A DNA stretch of 64,000 bases. Origin: Caulobacter vibrioides. Lineage in GTDB: Bacteria > Pseudomonadota > Alphaproteobacteria > Caulobacterales > Caulobacteraceae. Of the stretch, positions 25,634-35,922 are shown in pieces. Each line of letters opens with the position of its first letter. The first letter of the stretch is position 1. The stretch covers positions 248,001 to 312,000 of the forward strand of contig NZ_PJRR01000012.1 of the NCBI RefSeq assembly GCF_002858865.1, read 5' to 3'. A program made the position numbers and the translations under genes. The notes below the pieces were generated by a model. It saw nothing but the letters and a program-made list of their open reading frames with translations, had not been told where the DNA came from and searched no databases.

Positions 25634-27427
25634 ATGACCTATCAGCCGCCCGTTCGCGATCACGCCTTCATCCTGCGCGACGTGCTCAATATCGATCAAC
25701 ACGGCGATCTGCCGGGCTTCTCCGACGCGCCGTTCGACGTGGTCGAGCAGATCCTCGAGGCCGCCGCCCAGTTCACGGGCGAGGTGCTGGCGCCGCTGAA
25801 CACGGTCGGCGACAAGACGGGCTGCAAGCTGGATCCGGTCACCAACACCGTCACCACGCCGCCGGGCTTCAAGGACGCCTACAAGCAGATGTGCGAGGGC
25901 GGCTGGACCGCGATCGGCTCTGACCCCGCCTATGGCGGCCAGGGCCTGCCGCACGTCGTGAACCTGGCGTTCAGCGAGATGTCGAGCTCGGCCAACATGG
26001 CCTTCTCGATGTATCCGGGCCTGGCCCACGGCGCCTATTCGGCCATCCATGTCGGCGGTTCGGACGAGCAGAAGCAGACTTTCCTGCCCAAGATGGTGTC
26101 CGGCGAATGGACCGGCACCATGAACCTGACCGAGCCGCACTGCGGCACGGACCTGGGCCTCCTGCGCACCAAGGCGGTTCCGCAGGCCGACGGCAGCTAC
26201 AAGATCACCGGCCAGAAGATCTGGATCTCGGCCGGCGAGCACGACATGGCCGACAACATCGTCCACCTCGTCCTGGCCCGCATCGAAGGCGCGCCGGCCG
26301 GCGTGAAGGGCATCAGCCTGTTCATCGTGCCGAAGTTCATCCCCAACGCCGACGGCTCGGTGGGTCCGCGCAACGCGGGCGCCAAGTGCGTGGGCCTCGA
26401 AGAGAAGATGGGCATCCACGGCAACGCCACCTGCGTGATGCAGTATGACGAGGCTGTCGGCTACCTGATCGGCGAGGAGAACTCGGGCCTCAAGATCATG
26501 TTCGTCATGATGAACGAGGCGCGCCTGGGCGTGGGCATGCAGGGCGTGGCCCAGGGCGAAGCGGCCTATCAGGCCGCCGTCGCCTTCGCCAAGGACCGCC
26601 TGCAGGGCCGCTCGCTGACCGGCCCGAAGAACGCCGAAGGCCCGGCCGACCCGATCATCGTCCACCCGGACGTGCGTCGCATGCTGCTGGAGAGCAAGGC
26701 CCTGATCGAGGGTGGCCGCGCCTTCCTGTTCTGGACCGCCCTGCACGGCGACCTCTCGCACGTTCACCCCGACCCGGCGGTGCGCGAGAAGTCCTCTGAC
26801 TATATGGGCCTGATGACGCCGGTGCTGAAAGGCTACCTGACCGACAAGGGCTTCCAGGTCTGCTCCAACGCGGTGCAGGTGCATGGCGGCAGCGGCTTCA
26901 CCGAGCACTTCCCGGTCAGCCAGTTCATGCGCGACTGCCGCATCGCCCTGATCTACGAGGGCACCAACGGCGTGCAGGCCCTGGACTTGGTGGGTCGCAA
27001 GCTGGCGGCCAAGGGCGGCCGTGCGGTGATGACCTTCTTCCAGGAAATCGACCAGTTCATCGGCGAGAACGACTCTGACGAATCCCTTAAGCCGTTCATC
27101 GAAGCCCTGGGCGGCGTGAAGGCCCAGCTGCAGGACGGCACGATGTGGCTGATGCAGAACGGCCTGCAGAACCCCGACAACGCCGGGGCGGCCTCGACCG
27201 ACTACATGCACCTCTTCGGCCTGGCGGGCCTGGCCTACATGTGGGCGCTGATGGCCAAGGCCGCCAACGCCAAGATCGCGGCCGGTTCGTCCGACCCATT
27301 CTTCACGACCAAGCTGACGACCGGTCGCTATTTCATCGAACGCATCTTGCCTGACGCTGCGTCGCATCTGGCCAAGCTGAAGACCGGTTCAGCGACCCTG
27401 ATGGCGCTGCCTGCGGAGGCTTTCTGA
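25634..27427 (+). CDS. acyl-CoA dehydrogenase with C-terminal extension
   Basis: The 597-residue flavoenzyme introduces the trans-2 double bond in acyl-CoA. The central dehydrogenase domain has MNLTEPHCGTDLGLLRTKA and KIWISAGEHDM (FAD contacts) and the late QVHGGSGFTEHFPVSQFMRDCRIALIYEGTNG region, which includes the catalytic Glu. An extra C-terminal domain of about 120 residues (Acyl-CoA_dh_C type) explains the length of nearly 600. It starts the structural part of the operon and is followed after 2 bases by a second dehydrogenase. Confidence 0.92.
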   Translation: MTYQPPVRDHAFILRDVLNIDQHGDLPGFSDAPFDVVEQILEAAAQFTGEVLAPLNTVGDKTGCKLDPVTNTVTTPPGFKDAYKQMCEGGWTAIGSDPAYGGQGLPHVVNLAFSEMSSSANMAFSMYPGLAHGAYSAIHVGGSDEQKQTFLPKMVSGEWTGTMNLTEPHCGTDLGLLRTKAVPQADGSYKITGQKIWISAGEHDMADNIVHLVLARIEGAPAGVKGISLFIVPKFIPNADGSVGPRNAGAKCVGLEEKMGIHGNATCVMQYDEAVGYLIGEENSGLKIMFVMMNEARLGVGMQGVAQGEAAYQAAVAFAKDRLQGRSLTGPKNAEGPADPIIVHPDVRRMLLESKALIEGGRAFLFWTALHGDLSHVHPDPAVREKSSDYMGLMTPVLKGYLTDKGFQVCSNAVQVHGGSGFTEHFPVSQFMRDCRIALIYEGTNGVQALDLVGRKLAAKGGRAVMTFFQEIDQFIGENDSDESLKPFIEALGGVKAQLQDGTMWLMQNGLQNPDNAGAASTDYMHLFGLAGLAYMWALMAKAANAKIAAGSSDPFFTTKLTTGRYFIERILPDAASHLAKLKTGSATLMALPAEAF

Positions 27428-27429
27428 TC

Positions 27430-28605
27430 ATGAGCGTGCTCAACGTTGAAAAGCCGGCCTTCATGGCCGAGGAAGACATCGCGATCTTCGAGGACGCGGT
27501 CGGCAAATTCTTCGACGAGCACGCTTCTGAAGCGACCGTGGCGACGTGGCGCAAGAACCACTGCGTCGACCGCGACATGTGGACCAAGGCGGGGGAGGCG
27601 GGCTTGCTCGGCCTCTCCACGCCCGAGCAGTACGGCGGCGCCGGCGGCGACTACCGGCACGAGGTCGTGCTGATGGAGCAGTTGGGCAAGAAGGGCGTCG
27701 ATGGTTTCGGCGCCAGCCTGCATAACGCCATCGTCATGCCGTACATCGTCCACTACGGCACCGAGGAGCAGAAGCAGCGCTGGCTGCCGCGCATGGCCAC
27801 CGGCGAGCTGGTCAGCGCCATCGCCATGACCGAGCCGGGCGCCGGCTCTGACCTGCAAGGCATCAAGACCACCGCCAAGAAGGCCGGCAATCAGTACGTC
27901 ATCAACGGCTCCAAGACCTTCATCACCAACGGCCAGACCGCCAACCTGATCTGCGTGGTCGCCAAGACCGATCCCGCCGGCGGCGCGCGCGGAACGTCCT
28001 TGATCTTCGTCGAGACCGACGGCCCAGATGGCCTTCTTGAAGGCTTCGAGCGCGGCCGCAACCTCGACAAGCTGGGCCAGGAGGCCCAGGACACCTCGGA
28101 ACTGTTCTTCAACGACGTGAAGGTTCCGACCGAGAACCTGCTCGGAACCGACGAGGGGCAGGGCTTCTTCCAGCTGATGGGCCAGCTGCCGCAGGAGCGC
28201 CTGAACATCGCCGTCCAGGGCATGGCCACGATCGAGCGGGCGCTGGAGCTGACCATCGCCTACGTCAAGGACCGCAAGGCCTTCGGCAAGGCGATCATCG
28301 ACTTCCAGAACACCCAGTTCGTGCTGGCGGAATGCAAGACCGAGGCGACCGTCGCCAAGGTGTTCGTCAACCACTGCATCGGCCAGCATCTTGAGGGCAA
28401 GCTCGACGCGGCCACCGCCTCGATGGCCAAGTACTGGGTCAGCGACCTGGAGAACAAGATCGTCGATCGCTGCTTGCAGCTCTTCGGCGGCTACGGCTTC
28501 ATGAACGAGTACCCGATCGCGCGCATGTACAAGGACAGCCGCATCCAGCGCATCTACGGCGGCACCAACGAGATCATGAAACTCCTGATCGCGAGGACGC
28601 TATGA
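27430..28605 (+). CDS. acyl-CoA dehydrogenase (standard length)
   Basis: The 391-residue protein is a classical acyl-CoA dehydrogenase: MTEPGAGSDLQGIKT and KTFITNGQ for flavin/substrate binding, and the C-terminal LQLFGGYGFMNEYPIARMYKDSRIQRIYGGTNEIMK block. It differs from its larger neighbour in lacking the C-terminal extension, so the two probably act on different chain lengths. The preceding gene ends 2 bases before. Its TGA overlaps the ATG of the small secreted protein gene (ATGA). Confidence 0.93.
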   Translation: MSVLNVEKPAFMAEEDIAIFEDAVGKFFDEHASEATVATWRKNHCVDRDMWTKAGEAGLLGLSTPEQYGGAGGDYRHEVVLMEQLGKKGVDGFGASLHNAIVMPYIVHYGTEEQKQRWLPRMATGELVSAIAMTEPGAGSDLQGIKTTAKKAGNQYVINGSKTFITNGQTANLICVVAKTDPAGGARGTSLIFVETDGPDGLLEGFERGRNLDKLGQEAQDTSELFFNDVKVPTENLLGTDEGQGFFQLMGQLPQERLNIAVQGMATIERALELTIAYVKDRKAFGKAIIDFQNTQFVLAECKTEATVAKVFVNHCIGQHLEGKLDAATASMAKYWVSDLENKIVDRCLQLFGGYGFMNEYPIARMYKDSRIQRIYGGTNEIMKLLIARTL

Positions 28606-28985
28606 TCGTAACGCTGCTGGTCGGCCTGCTGGCCGGCTCGGCCGCGGCTGAGCCCGCGGCTAAGGACGCCCGCTCGGCCGTGGTCTGTGTGCGCGCCGTC
28701 CAGGGCCCACGCCCTCTGAACTTCTCCGGCGAGCTGGTGGGCAAGCGGCCGCAGCCCGGCGCGTTCAAGCTGCCGCTGCAGCCGGCGGGCAAGGACATCT
28801 GCAACACGCTGCTGCGCTCCAAGGTCGCCGAGTGGAAGCTCGAGGTCAGGACCCCGGGCTTCACCGCGTGCGAGCTGCCGCCGCCGGAGTTCGGCTCGCG
28901 CCTCTACTACCGCGCCAAGGTCACGGCGCGGGGCCTCAAGTGCGAACCGATCGGCAAGTACCCGATCGGCAACTGGAAACCATAA
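28602..28985 (+). CDS. small secreted four-cysteine protein in the beta-oxidation operon
   Basis: The 127-residue product starts with a short signal peptide (LLVGLLAGSAAAEP, likely cut after AAA). The mature part is basic with four Cys (VCVR, DICN, TACE, LKCE) that could form two disulfides, so it is probably periplasmic. I do not recognise a family. It is translationally coupled to the acyl-CoA dehydrogenase (ATGA overlap) and precedes the thiolase, which is unexpected for an exported protein. A link to lipid uptake would be speculation. Confidence 0.7.
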   Translation: MIVTLLVGLLAGSAAAEPAAKDARSAVVCVRAVQGPRPLNFSGELVGKRPQPGAFKLPLQPAGKDICNTLLRSKVAEWKLEVRTPGFTACELPPPEFGSRLYYRAKVTARGLKCEPIGKYPIGNWKP

Positions 28986-29051
28986 CCACGCGACCCGCTT
29001 CTAGGGCCGCGCCACGAACACGAACAACGCTTCGCAGGAAGGAGCCATCCC

Positions 29052-30257
<1,206 letters not shown>

Positions 30258-30281
30258 ACCTCTCGATCAGGAACTAGTCAC

Positions 30282-32483
30282 ATGGAAAACTTCAAGATCG
30301 AGGTCGACTCCGACGGCGTGGCCCTCGTCACCTTCGACGTGCCCGGCCGTTCGATGAACACCCTGACCGCGTCGGTCATCAAGGAAATCGGCGAGATCGT
30401 CGAGCGCATCAAGTCCGACGCCGAGATCAAGGGCGTCGTCATCACCTCGGGCAAGACCACCGGCTTCTGCGCCGGCGCGGACCTGGGCGAACTGGGCGGC
30501 GGCGGCGGCATGGCCGGCGGCGCGGCGGGCGGTGAAGCGGCGCTGAAGGCGGCCTTCGACGCCGGCTTCGCCCTCAACAAGGCCTTCCGTGGCCTGGAGA
30601 CCTGCGGCAAGCCGGTCGCCGCCGCGATCAACGGCCTGGCCATGGGCGGCGGTCTCGAGATCGCGCTCGCCTGCCACTATCGCGTGGTCGCCGACCACCC
30701 GAAGATCCAGCTGGCCCTGCCCGAAGCCAAGGTCGGCCTCCTGCCCGGCGCCGGCGGCACCCAGCGCCTGCCGCGCCTGATGGGCGTGATGGCCGCTGCG
30801 CCGTACCTGCTGGAAGGCAAGTCGATGAAGCCGGCCGAGGCCCTGGCCAACAAGGTCGTGCACGAGGTCGTGCCGGTCGACCAGGTGGTCGAGGCCGCCA
30901 AGACCTGGGTCAAGACCAAGGGCGATCCGGTCGCGCCGTGGGACAAGAAAGACTTCAAGCTGCCCGGCGGCGGTCCCTACACCCCGACCGGCGGCCAGGT
31001 GTTCATCATGGGCAACGCCATGCTGCGCAAGCAGACCTATGGCAACTATCCGGCCCAGCTGAACATCCTGAAGGCGGTCTATGAAGGCACGCAGGTGCCG
31101 TTCGACGCGGCCATCCGCATCGAGACCCGCTACTTCCTGAAGACGATGATGTCGCCGCAGGCCAAGGGCATGATCCGCACCCTGTTCCTGTCCCTGCAGG
31201 AACTGGGCAAGGGCTCGGGCCGTCCGGCCAATGTGCCGCCGTCGGAAGCCAAGAAGGTCGCCGTGCTGGGCGCGGGCATGATGGGCGCGGGCATCGCCTA
31301 TGTCCAAGCCATGGCCGGCATCGAGACCGTGCTGATCGACCAGAGCCAAGAGGCGGCCGAGAAGGGCAAGGGCTACGCCGAGAACCTGCTGAAGAAGGCG
31401 GTGTCGCGCGGCAAGATGACTCAGGACAAGGCCGACGCGGTCCTGGCCCTGATCACCCCGACCACCGACTACGCCCACGTCAAGGGTAGCGACCTGGTCA
31501 TCGAGGCGGTGTTCGAGAGCCGCGAGATCAAGGCCGACGTCACCCAGAAGGCCGAGGCCCAGCTGGCCGAGGACGCCATCTTCGGCTCCAACACCTCGAC
31601 CCTGCCGATCACCGGCCTGGCCAAGGCGTCTGTGCTTCCGAAGAACTTCATCGGCATCCACTTCTTCTCGCCGGTCGACAAGATGGGCCTGGTTGAGATC
31701 ATCATGGGCGAGGAAACGTCGGACGAGGCCCTGGCCAAGTCGATCGACTACGTCCTGAAGATCAAGAAGACCCCGATCGTCGTCAACGATAGCCGCGGTT
31801 TCTACACCTCGCGCTGCTTCGGCACCTTCGTTCAGGAAGGCCTGGAAATGCTGGCCGACGGCATCGCCCCGGCCATCATCGACAATGTCGGCCGCGCCAC
31901 GGGCATGCCGCGCGGTCCGCTGGAGATGAACGACGACGTCGCTCTGGACCTTGGCTACAAGGTCACCCAGCAGACCAAGAAGGACCTCGGCGACAAGTTC
32001 GAGGACCGTCCGTTCGCCCCGATCATCGAAAAGATGGTGGTCGAGCTGCAGCGCTTTGGCCGCAAGAACGGCAAGGGCTTCTACGACTATCCGGAGAACG
32101 GTCCCAAGACCCTGTGGAAGGGCCTCTCGGAGCTGGCGCCGGTGACGATCGCCGAGGCCGACCAGGCGCTGATCCAGGAGATCCGCACCCGCCTCCTGTA
32201 CCGCCAGGCCGTCGAGGCCGCGCGCTGCTTCGAGGAAGGCGTGATCACCGATCCGCGCGAAGCCGATGTCGGCGCGATCCTGGGCTGGGGCTTCGCGCCC
32301 TGGACCGGCGGTCCGATCAGCCTGATCGACGGCGTCGGCGCCAAGGCCTTCGTCGAGACCTGCGACGCCCTGGCCCAGAAGTACGGCAAGCGCTTCGCGC
32401 CGCCCGCGCTGCTGCGCGAGATGGCCGAGAAGGGCGAAACCTTCTACGGCCGCTTCGGCGCCAAGGCCAAGGCGGCGGCGTAA
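30282..32483 (+). CDS. fadJ: 3-hydroxyacyl-CoA dehydrogenase/enoyl-CoA hydratase fusion
   Basis: The 733-residue multifunctional enzyme hydrates enoyl-CoA and oxidises 3-hydroxyacyl-CoA with NAD. The crotonase domain (about 1-300) has CAGADLGEL and [14 protein letters not shown] with [20 protein letters not shown]; the dehydrogenase domain (about 320-600) begins with [16 protein letters not shown] and has NTSTLPIT and [12 protein letters not shown] short Gly-rich insert ([13 protein letters not shown]) lies in the hydratase. It forms the last step pair with the thiolase upstream. A strong terminator follows. Confidence 0.94.
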   Translation: MENFKIEVDSDGVALVTFDVPGRSMNTLTASVIKEIGEIVERIKSDAEIKGVVITSGKTTGFCAGADLGELGGGGGMAGGAAGGEAALKAAFDAGFALNKAFRGLETCGKPVAAAINGLAMGGGLEIALACHYRVVADHPKIQLALPEAKVGLLPGAGGTQRLPRLMGVMAAAPYLLEGKSMKPAEALANKVVHEVVPVDQVVEAAKTWVKTKGDPVAPWDKKDFKLPGGGPYTPTGGQVFIMGNAMLRKQTYGNYPAQLNILKAVYEGTQVPFDAAIRIETRYFLKTMMSPQAKGMIRTLFLSLQELGKGSGRPANVPPSEAKKVAVLGAGMMGAGIAYVQAMAGIETVLIDQSQEAAEKGKGYAENLLKKAVSRGKMTQDKADAVLALITPTTDYAHVKGSDLVIEAVFESREIKADVTQKAEAQLAEDAIFGSNTSTLPITGLAKASVLPKNFIGIHFFSPVDKMGLVEIIMGEETSDEALAKSIDYVLKIKKTPIVVNDSRGFYTSRCFGTFVQEGLEMLADGIAPAIIDNVGRATGMPRGPLEMNDDVALDLGYKVTQQTKKDLGDKFEDRPFAPIIEKMVVELQRFGRKNGKGFYDYPENGPKTLWKGLSELAPVTIAEADQALIQEIRTRLLYRQAVEAARCFEEGVITDPREADVGAILGWGFAPWTGGPISLIDGVGAKAFVETCDALAQKYGKRFAPPALLREMAEKGETFYGRFGAKAKAAA

Positions 32484-32508
32484 GCCCAGCCTTAGCTCAG
32501 AACAACGG

Positions 32509-32537
32509 AAGGCCCGGTGGAAACACCGGGCCTTTTC
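32509..32537 (+). terminator. intrinsic terminator of the beta-oxidation operon
   Basis: An 11-bp stem, AAGGCCCGGTG with CACCGGGCCTT, encloses a GAAA loop and runs into TTTT. It is 25 bases after the fadJ stop. Confidence 0.9.
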
Positions 32538-32642
32538 GTTGGGCGCTTAAGCGGAGCTGCGGCGCGACAGGATAAGGCGCGCAAACGCGATCACCGCCCC
32601 CGGGGGGAGGGGCGATCGGCTGACAATGTCAGATAAAGGAAG

Positions 32643-32718
32643 TGGTGCCGCCTAGGTGACTCGAACACCTGACCTACGCATTACGAATGCGCCGCTCTAC
32701 CGGCTGAGCTAAGGCGGC
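32643..32718 (-). tRNA. tRNA-Thr (anticodon CGU)
   Basis: The minus strand folds into a complete cloverleaf: acceptor GCCGCCT/AGGCGGC, D arm TTAGCTCAGCCGGTAGAGC, anticodon stem GCGCA/TGCGT with loop TTCGTAA (anticodon CGT, reading ACG), and T arm around GTTCGAGTC. CCA is encoded. It lies between the convergent fadJ and hemY genes. Confidence 0.97.
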
Positions 32719-32759
32719 CCACGGGCTCCGAAGCGGGCGCTCCAGAGCGAAGGGAGCGC

Positions 32760-34295
32760 CTATTTAGCGGCGCGCGAGCCGCTCGGCAAGCGCCGTCTTG
32801 CACCAGAATTGCGACGGGGCGCCGGACCGCCTTCCGGCGGGTCCGTGACGAGCGGCGCGTCGTATACGCCAGGGTCGTCCGGGATCGGCATCAGGGCCCC
32901 GCCGGTTTCGGCCGCGCGGATGAACGGCGTCGACTCCGCATAGGCCGACGGCAGTTCAGGCAGATCGTTCATGGTCCGCTCGCGCCGCTCGTGGCGAGGA
33001 TGGATCAGCTGGCCCGTCTCGGCGTAGCTGACCGCCAGGCGCGCCCAGTCGTCGCGCTGATAGGCGAAGGCGAGGCCTTCGGGGTCCAGATCCGACCAGT
33101 CAGGCTCCTGCGGCGCCGCAACACCGCGGGCGATCCAGGCGCGGGCCTCGTCCGCGTCGCCATTGGCGGCGGCGACGCGCGCCATCAGGCCGGCGAAGCG
33201 CGCGGTCGGAGCCTCGTCGTCCAGCAGCCGGGCGGCGGCGCGGGCGGCGACCGGATCACCGCCGATCAGGGCGCTTTCGACGCGCAGAAGGCGGCTCTCC
33301 CGCGCCTCGGGCTTCATGGCGGCCAGGGCGGCCAGGCGCTGGGCGCGGGCCTTGGGTGTCTCGTTGGTCTTCAGGTCGCGATAGGCCAGCCAGAGCGCCG
33401 GGTGGGGCTCGGCCTTCCAGGCGGTCTCGATCAGGCCGCCGGCCTTGGCGGTCTTGCCGTCTTCCGCCAGCAACCGCGCAGCCATCACTACGCCGGGCGC
33501 GAAGTCGGGCTTGAGCTTCACCGACTGGGTCGCGAAGTCCAGCGCCTGGGCGCGGGTCTTGGGGTCATCGGCGTTGACGAGGCTGGCGGCCGAGGCGGCC
33601 AGCAGGGCCGCGCGGCTGCGCTCGGCGACGACCGGCGAAACGATCTTGCGCTCAAGGGCGCCCTGAACAAGTTGCAGGGCCGCGGCCCAGTCGCCGGCTT
33701 CGAGGCGGGCCTCCAGGAGCGCGCGCCACGCCCAGCGGGCGGTGCGCGCCAGGCCATAGGCGGTTTCGGCGTGACGGATCGCGGTCTGCCGGTCGCCCTC
33801 GGCCTGAGCCGCCAGCATCAGGCCGCGCAAACCGGCCAGGCGCATCTCGGGGAAGCCGAGCATGGCGTTGTAGGCGCTCTTGGCGGCGCCGCGGTCGCCG
33901 GCGGCCTCGGCGGCCTGGGCGGCCAGGACGCGCACCAGGCCCGGCGCGTCCTCGGCCAGCTCGGACGACTTCTGCGCCAGACGGCGGGCCTCGGAGCCAT
34001 CGCCGGCGGCGACGGCGAGGAAGCCGCGCGAAAGGGCCTCGATGGCCTGCTTGCGCTTGGCCTCCGCCCGAGCCCGCGCCGCGCGGCGGGGGGCCTCGAC
34101 GATCCAGATGACGCCGCGCCAAAGCAGGGTGAACATCAACGCCGAGAACAGGGTCAGCAGCGCGGCGGCGGCGGCCGTCATCTCGACCCGCCAACCCATC
34201 CATTCCATCGAGGCGCGACCCGGCTCGCCGGTCAGGGCCAGGACGCTGACGGCGACGACGGCGACCAGAAAGAGCGCGAAGGCGACCCGGGTCAT
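32760..34295 (-). CDS. hemY: HemY-like membrane TPR protein
   Basis: The 511-residue protein has two N-terminal transmembrane helices (about 4-22 and 40-62) followed by a large cytoplasmic TPR-rich region of Ala/Arg-rich helical repeats (about 85-400) and a low-complexity tail ending in basic residues. This is the HemY_N architecture found beside hemC/hemD in proteobacteria; its role in tetrapyrrole synthesis is not established. Its ATG overlaps the stop of the mitofilin-like gene by four bases (ATGA). It is the last gene of the heme operon. Confidence 0.85.
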   Translation of the reverse strand: MTRVAFALFLVAVVAVSVLALTGEPGRASMEWMGWRVEMTAAAAALLTLFSALMFTLLWRGVIWIVEAPRRAARARAEAKRKQAIEALSRGFLAVAAGDGSEARRLAQKSSELAEDAPGLVRVLAAQAAEAAGDRGAAKSAYNAMLGFPEMRLAGLRGLMLAAQAEGDRQTAIRHAETAYGLARTARWAWRALLEARLEAGDWAAALQLVQGALERKIVSPVVAERSRAALLAASAASLVNADDPKTRAQALDFATQSVKLKPDFAPGVVMAARLLAEDGKTAKAGGLIETAWKAEPHPALWLAYRDLKTNETPKARAQRLAALAAMKPEARESRLLRVESALIGGDPVAARAAARLLDDEAPTARFAGLMARVAAANGDADEARAWIARGVAAPQEPDWSDLDPEGLAFAYQRDDWARLAVSYAETGQLIHPRHERRERTMNDLPELPSAYAESTPFIRAAETGGALMPIPDDPGVYDAPLVTDPPEGGPAPRRNSGARRRLPSGSRAAK

Positions 34296-35188
34296 GGCGC
34301 GACCGGGGCGGTGGCGCGCGAGACCCGCGCCAGTTCGGCCAGAGCGTCGGCGCGGACGGCCGACACATGGCGGTCGATCTCGATGCGCCGGTTGGCGGCG
34401 ACGAACCAGGGCGCGAGCACCTCGCGCGAGGAGTCGTTGAGCGGGTCGAGCGCGGCGACCGCGCCCTCGACGTCACCTTCGTCCAGCAGGGCCTGGGCGC
34501 GCGCCAGCATGGCGTCGGGCGTCGAGCCCTTGGTCGAGCCGACGTGGCGGATCGAGACGATACTGGAGAGGGCGTAGCGGATCCGCGAGAACAGGTCCGC
34601 GTCCATGCCGGGATTACGCGAGGCGCTGGCGGCGCGGCCGGCCAGATTGCCGAACTGGGTGGCGAGGCCCGCGCGGGTCGGCGCGCCCGTGCGCGAGAGG
34701 GGCTCAAGGGCCCGCAGGTCCGGCGAGCCGGGCAGAACCCGCTCAAGACCCAGAAGTTCCGGGCCGAACGGCCGCGAGGTCCCCGCCGCCTCGGCCAGGG
34801 TGGCGACCGCGAGGGCGGCGACGGCGGCGTCGGCCACGGTCTTCTGGCTGGCTTCCAGAGCGGTGATTCGGCCATTGAGTCGTTCGACGTCAGCCAGCGC
34901 GGTCTCGGCCGCGGCCGGCAGGTTGCTCTCCAGCGGCAGCGCCGCGCTCGCCGCCACCCGCTCGGCGACCGGGCGCGGGTTGGGCGTGGCCGAGACGGCG
35001 GGCTCGGGCGTGACGGGCTTGGCCGAGAACCAGGACGGCCCAAACCAGGCGACGCCGGCGCCCAGGGCGACGCAGACAAGACAGAGCAAGAGCCAGGCCC
35101 ACACGCCCGGCCCCATCACCCGGCGACGGGCGTAGAGCGCCGGATCGCTGGGCGCGGCGATTTCAGCGGGATCGGCATCGGCGTTCAT
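34292..35188 (-). CDS. mitofilin/Mic60-like inner-membrane protein
   Basis: The 298-residue protein has a cytoplasmic N-terminus, one transmembrane helix (VWAWLLLCLVCVALGAGVAW, about 29-48), an Ala/Glu-rich periplasmic coiled coil (about 75-145) and a C-terminal helical domain with RHVGSTKG and LLDEGDVEGAVAALDPL, which fits the mitofilin signature. Alphaproteobacterial Mic60 homologs are known to lie beside heme genes, as here between hemD and hemY. In the mitochondrial relative the protein shapes cristae. ATG 35188 (MNADADP) was preferred; a longer frame upstream runs into hemD. Confidence 0.72.
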   Translation of the reverse strand: MNADADPAEIAAPSDPALYARRRVMGPGVWAWLLLCLVCVALGAGVAWFGPSWFSAKPVTPEPAVSATPNPRPVAERVAASAALPLESNLPAAAETALADVERLNGRITALEASQKTVADAAVAALAVATLAEAAGTSRPFGPELLGLERVLPGSPDLRALEPLSRTGAPTRAGLATQFGNLAGRAASASRNPGMDADLFSRIRYALSSIVSIRHVGSTKGSTPDAMLARAQALLDEGDVEGAVAALDPLNDSSREVLAPWFVAANRRIEIDRHVSAVRADALAELARVSRATAPVAP

Positions 35189-35231
35189 GACCCATTCGTG
35201 CCCCACGCCGACGCATCGTGCAACGTCGTGC

Positions 35232-35918
35232 TCAAGCGTCGAGCAGCTGGAGCAGCGCAGATTCGTCCGGGCGCGGCGCGGACGCCACAAAACGCGGTTC
35301 AGCGATCTTGTCCAACGGCGCGGCGACGGCGGGGGACAGGCAGAGGAGGCGCAGATCGCCATGGTCGCGGCCCGCCAGGATCCGTCCCAGGGCGCGGGCC
35401 GCGCGTGGGGAATGAACCAGCACACTCAGCGGCGCGTCGAGCAGGGCCAGGGTGGCGGGGGACGGCGCGCGCTCCACGGTGGCGTAGACCGCCACGCCGC
35501 GCGCTTCCAGACCCTGGGCGCGCAAGGCGGCGACGAGATCGCCCGCCGGCGCCTGGGCGCCCGCCCACAGCACAGGACCGGGGCGCGCGTCGATGATCAG
35601 CCGCTCCAGGGCCTCGACATCACCTTCGGCGCTGAACGCGTGGGCGAAGCCCGCATCCTTGGCGGCCTTGGCCGTCGCCGCGCCCACCGTGAAGACCGGA
35701 AGATCACGACGGGCGCTGCAGCGCGCAAACCCCTCGACGCCGTTGACGCTGGTGAAGGCCAGGGCGGCGATACCGGAGAGATCAATCTTCGCAAGGATCG
35801 GCTCTATGGCCAGGAGTGGGTCGACAACCGGCCTAAAGCCGAGCGCGGCCACCCTCTGCGCCGTCGCCGCAGCGCCAGGCTGGGCGCGGGTGATCCAGAC
35901 CGGCGCGCCAGAGCTCAA
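35232..35918 (-). CDS. hemD: uroporphyrinogen-III synthase
   Basis: The 228-residue protein fits the divergent HemD family, which closes hydroxymethylbilane into uroporphyrinogen III with D-ring inversion. Recognisable pieces are VWITRAQPGA at the N-terminus, ALAFTSVNGVEGF and FTVGAATAKAAKDAGF in the middle, and VLVHSPRAARAL in the second domain. Identity relies heavily on adjacency to hemC, four bases upstream. Start is TTG 35918, the only in-frame start near the hemC stop, suggesting low or coupled translation. Confidence 0.88.
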   Translation of the reverse strand: MSSGAPVWITRAQPGAAATAQRVAALGFRPVVDPLLAIEPILAKIDLSGIAALAFTSVNGVEGFARCSARRDLPVFTVGAATAKAAKDAGFAHAFSAEGDVEALERLIIDARPGPVLWAGAQAPAGDLVAALRAQGLEARGVAVYATVERAPSPATLALLDAPLSVLVHSPRAARALGRILAGRDHGDLRLLCLSPAVAAPLDKIAEPRFVASAPRPDESALLQLLDA

Positions 35919-35922
35919 GGCT

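Noticed and set aside
24989-27367. 792-codon minus-strand frame
   Set aside because: It is the antisense shadow of the MerR and acyl-CoA dehydrogenase genes; low-complexity His/Gly/Arg content.
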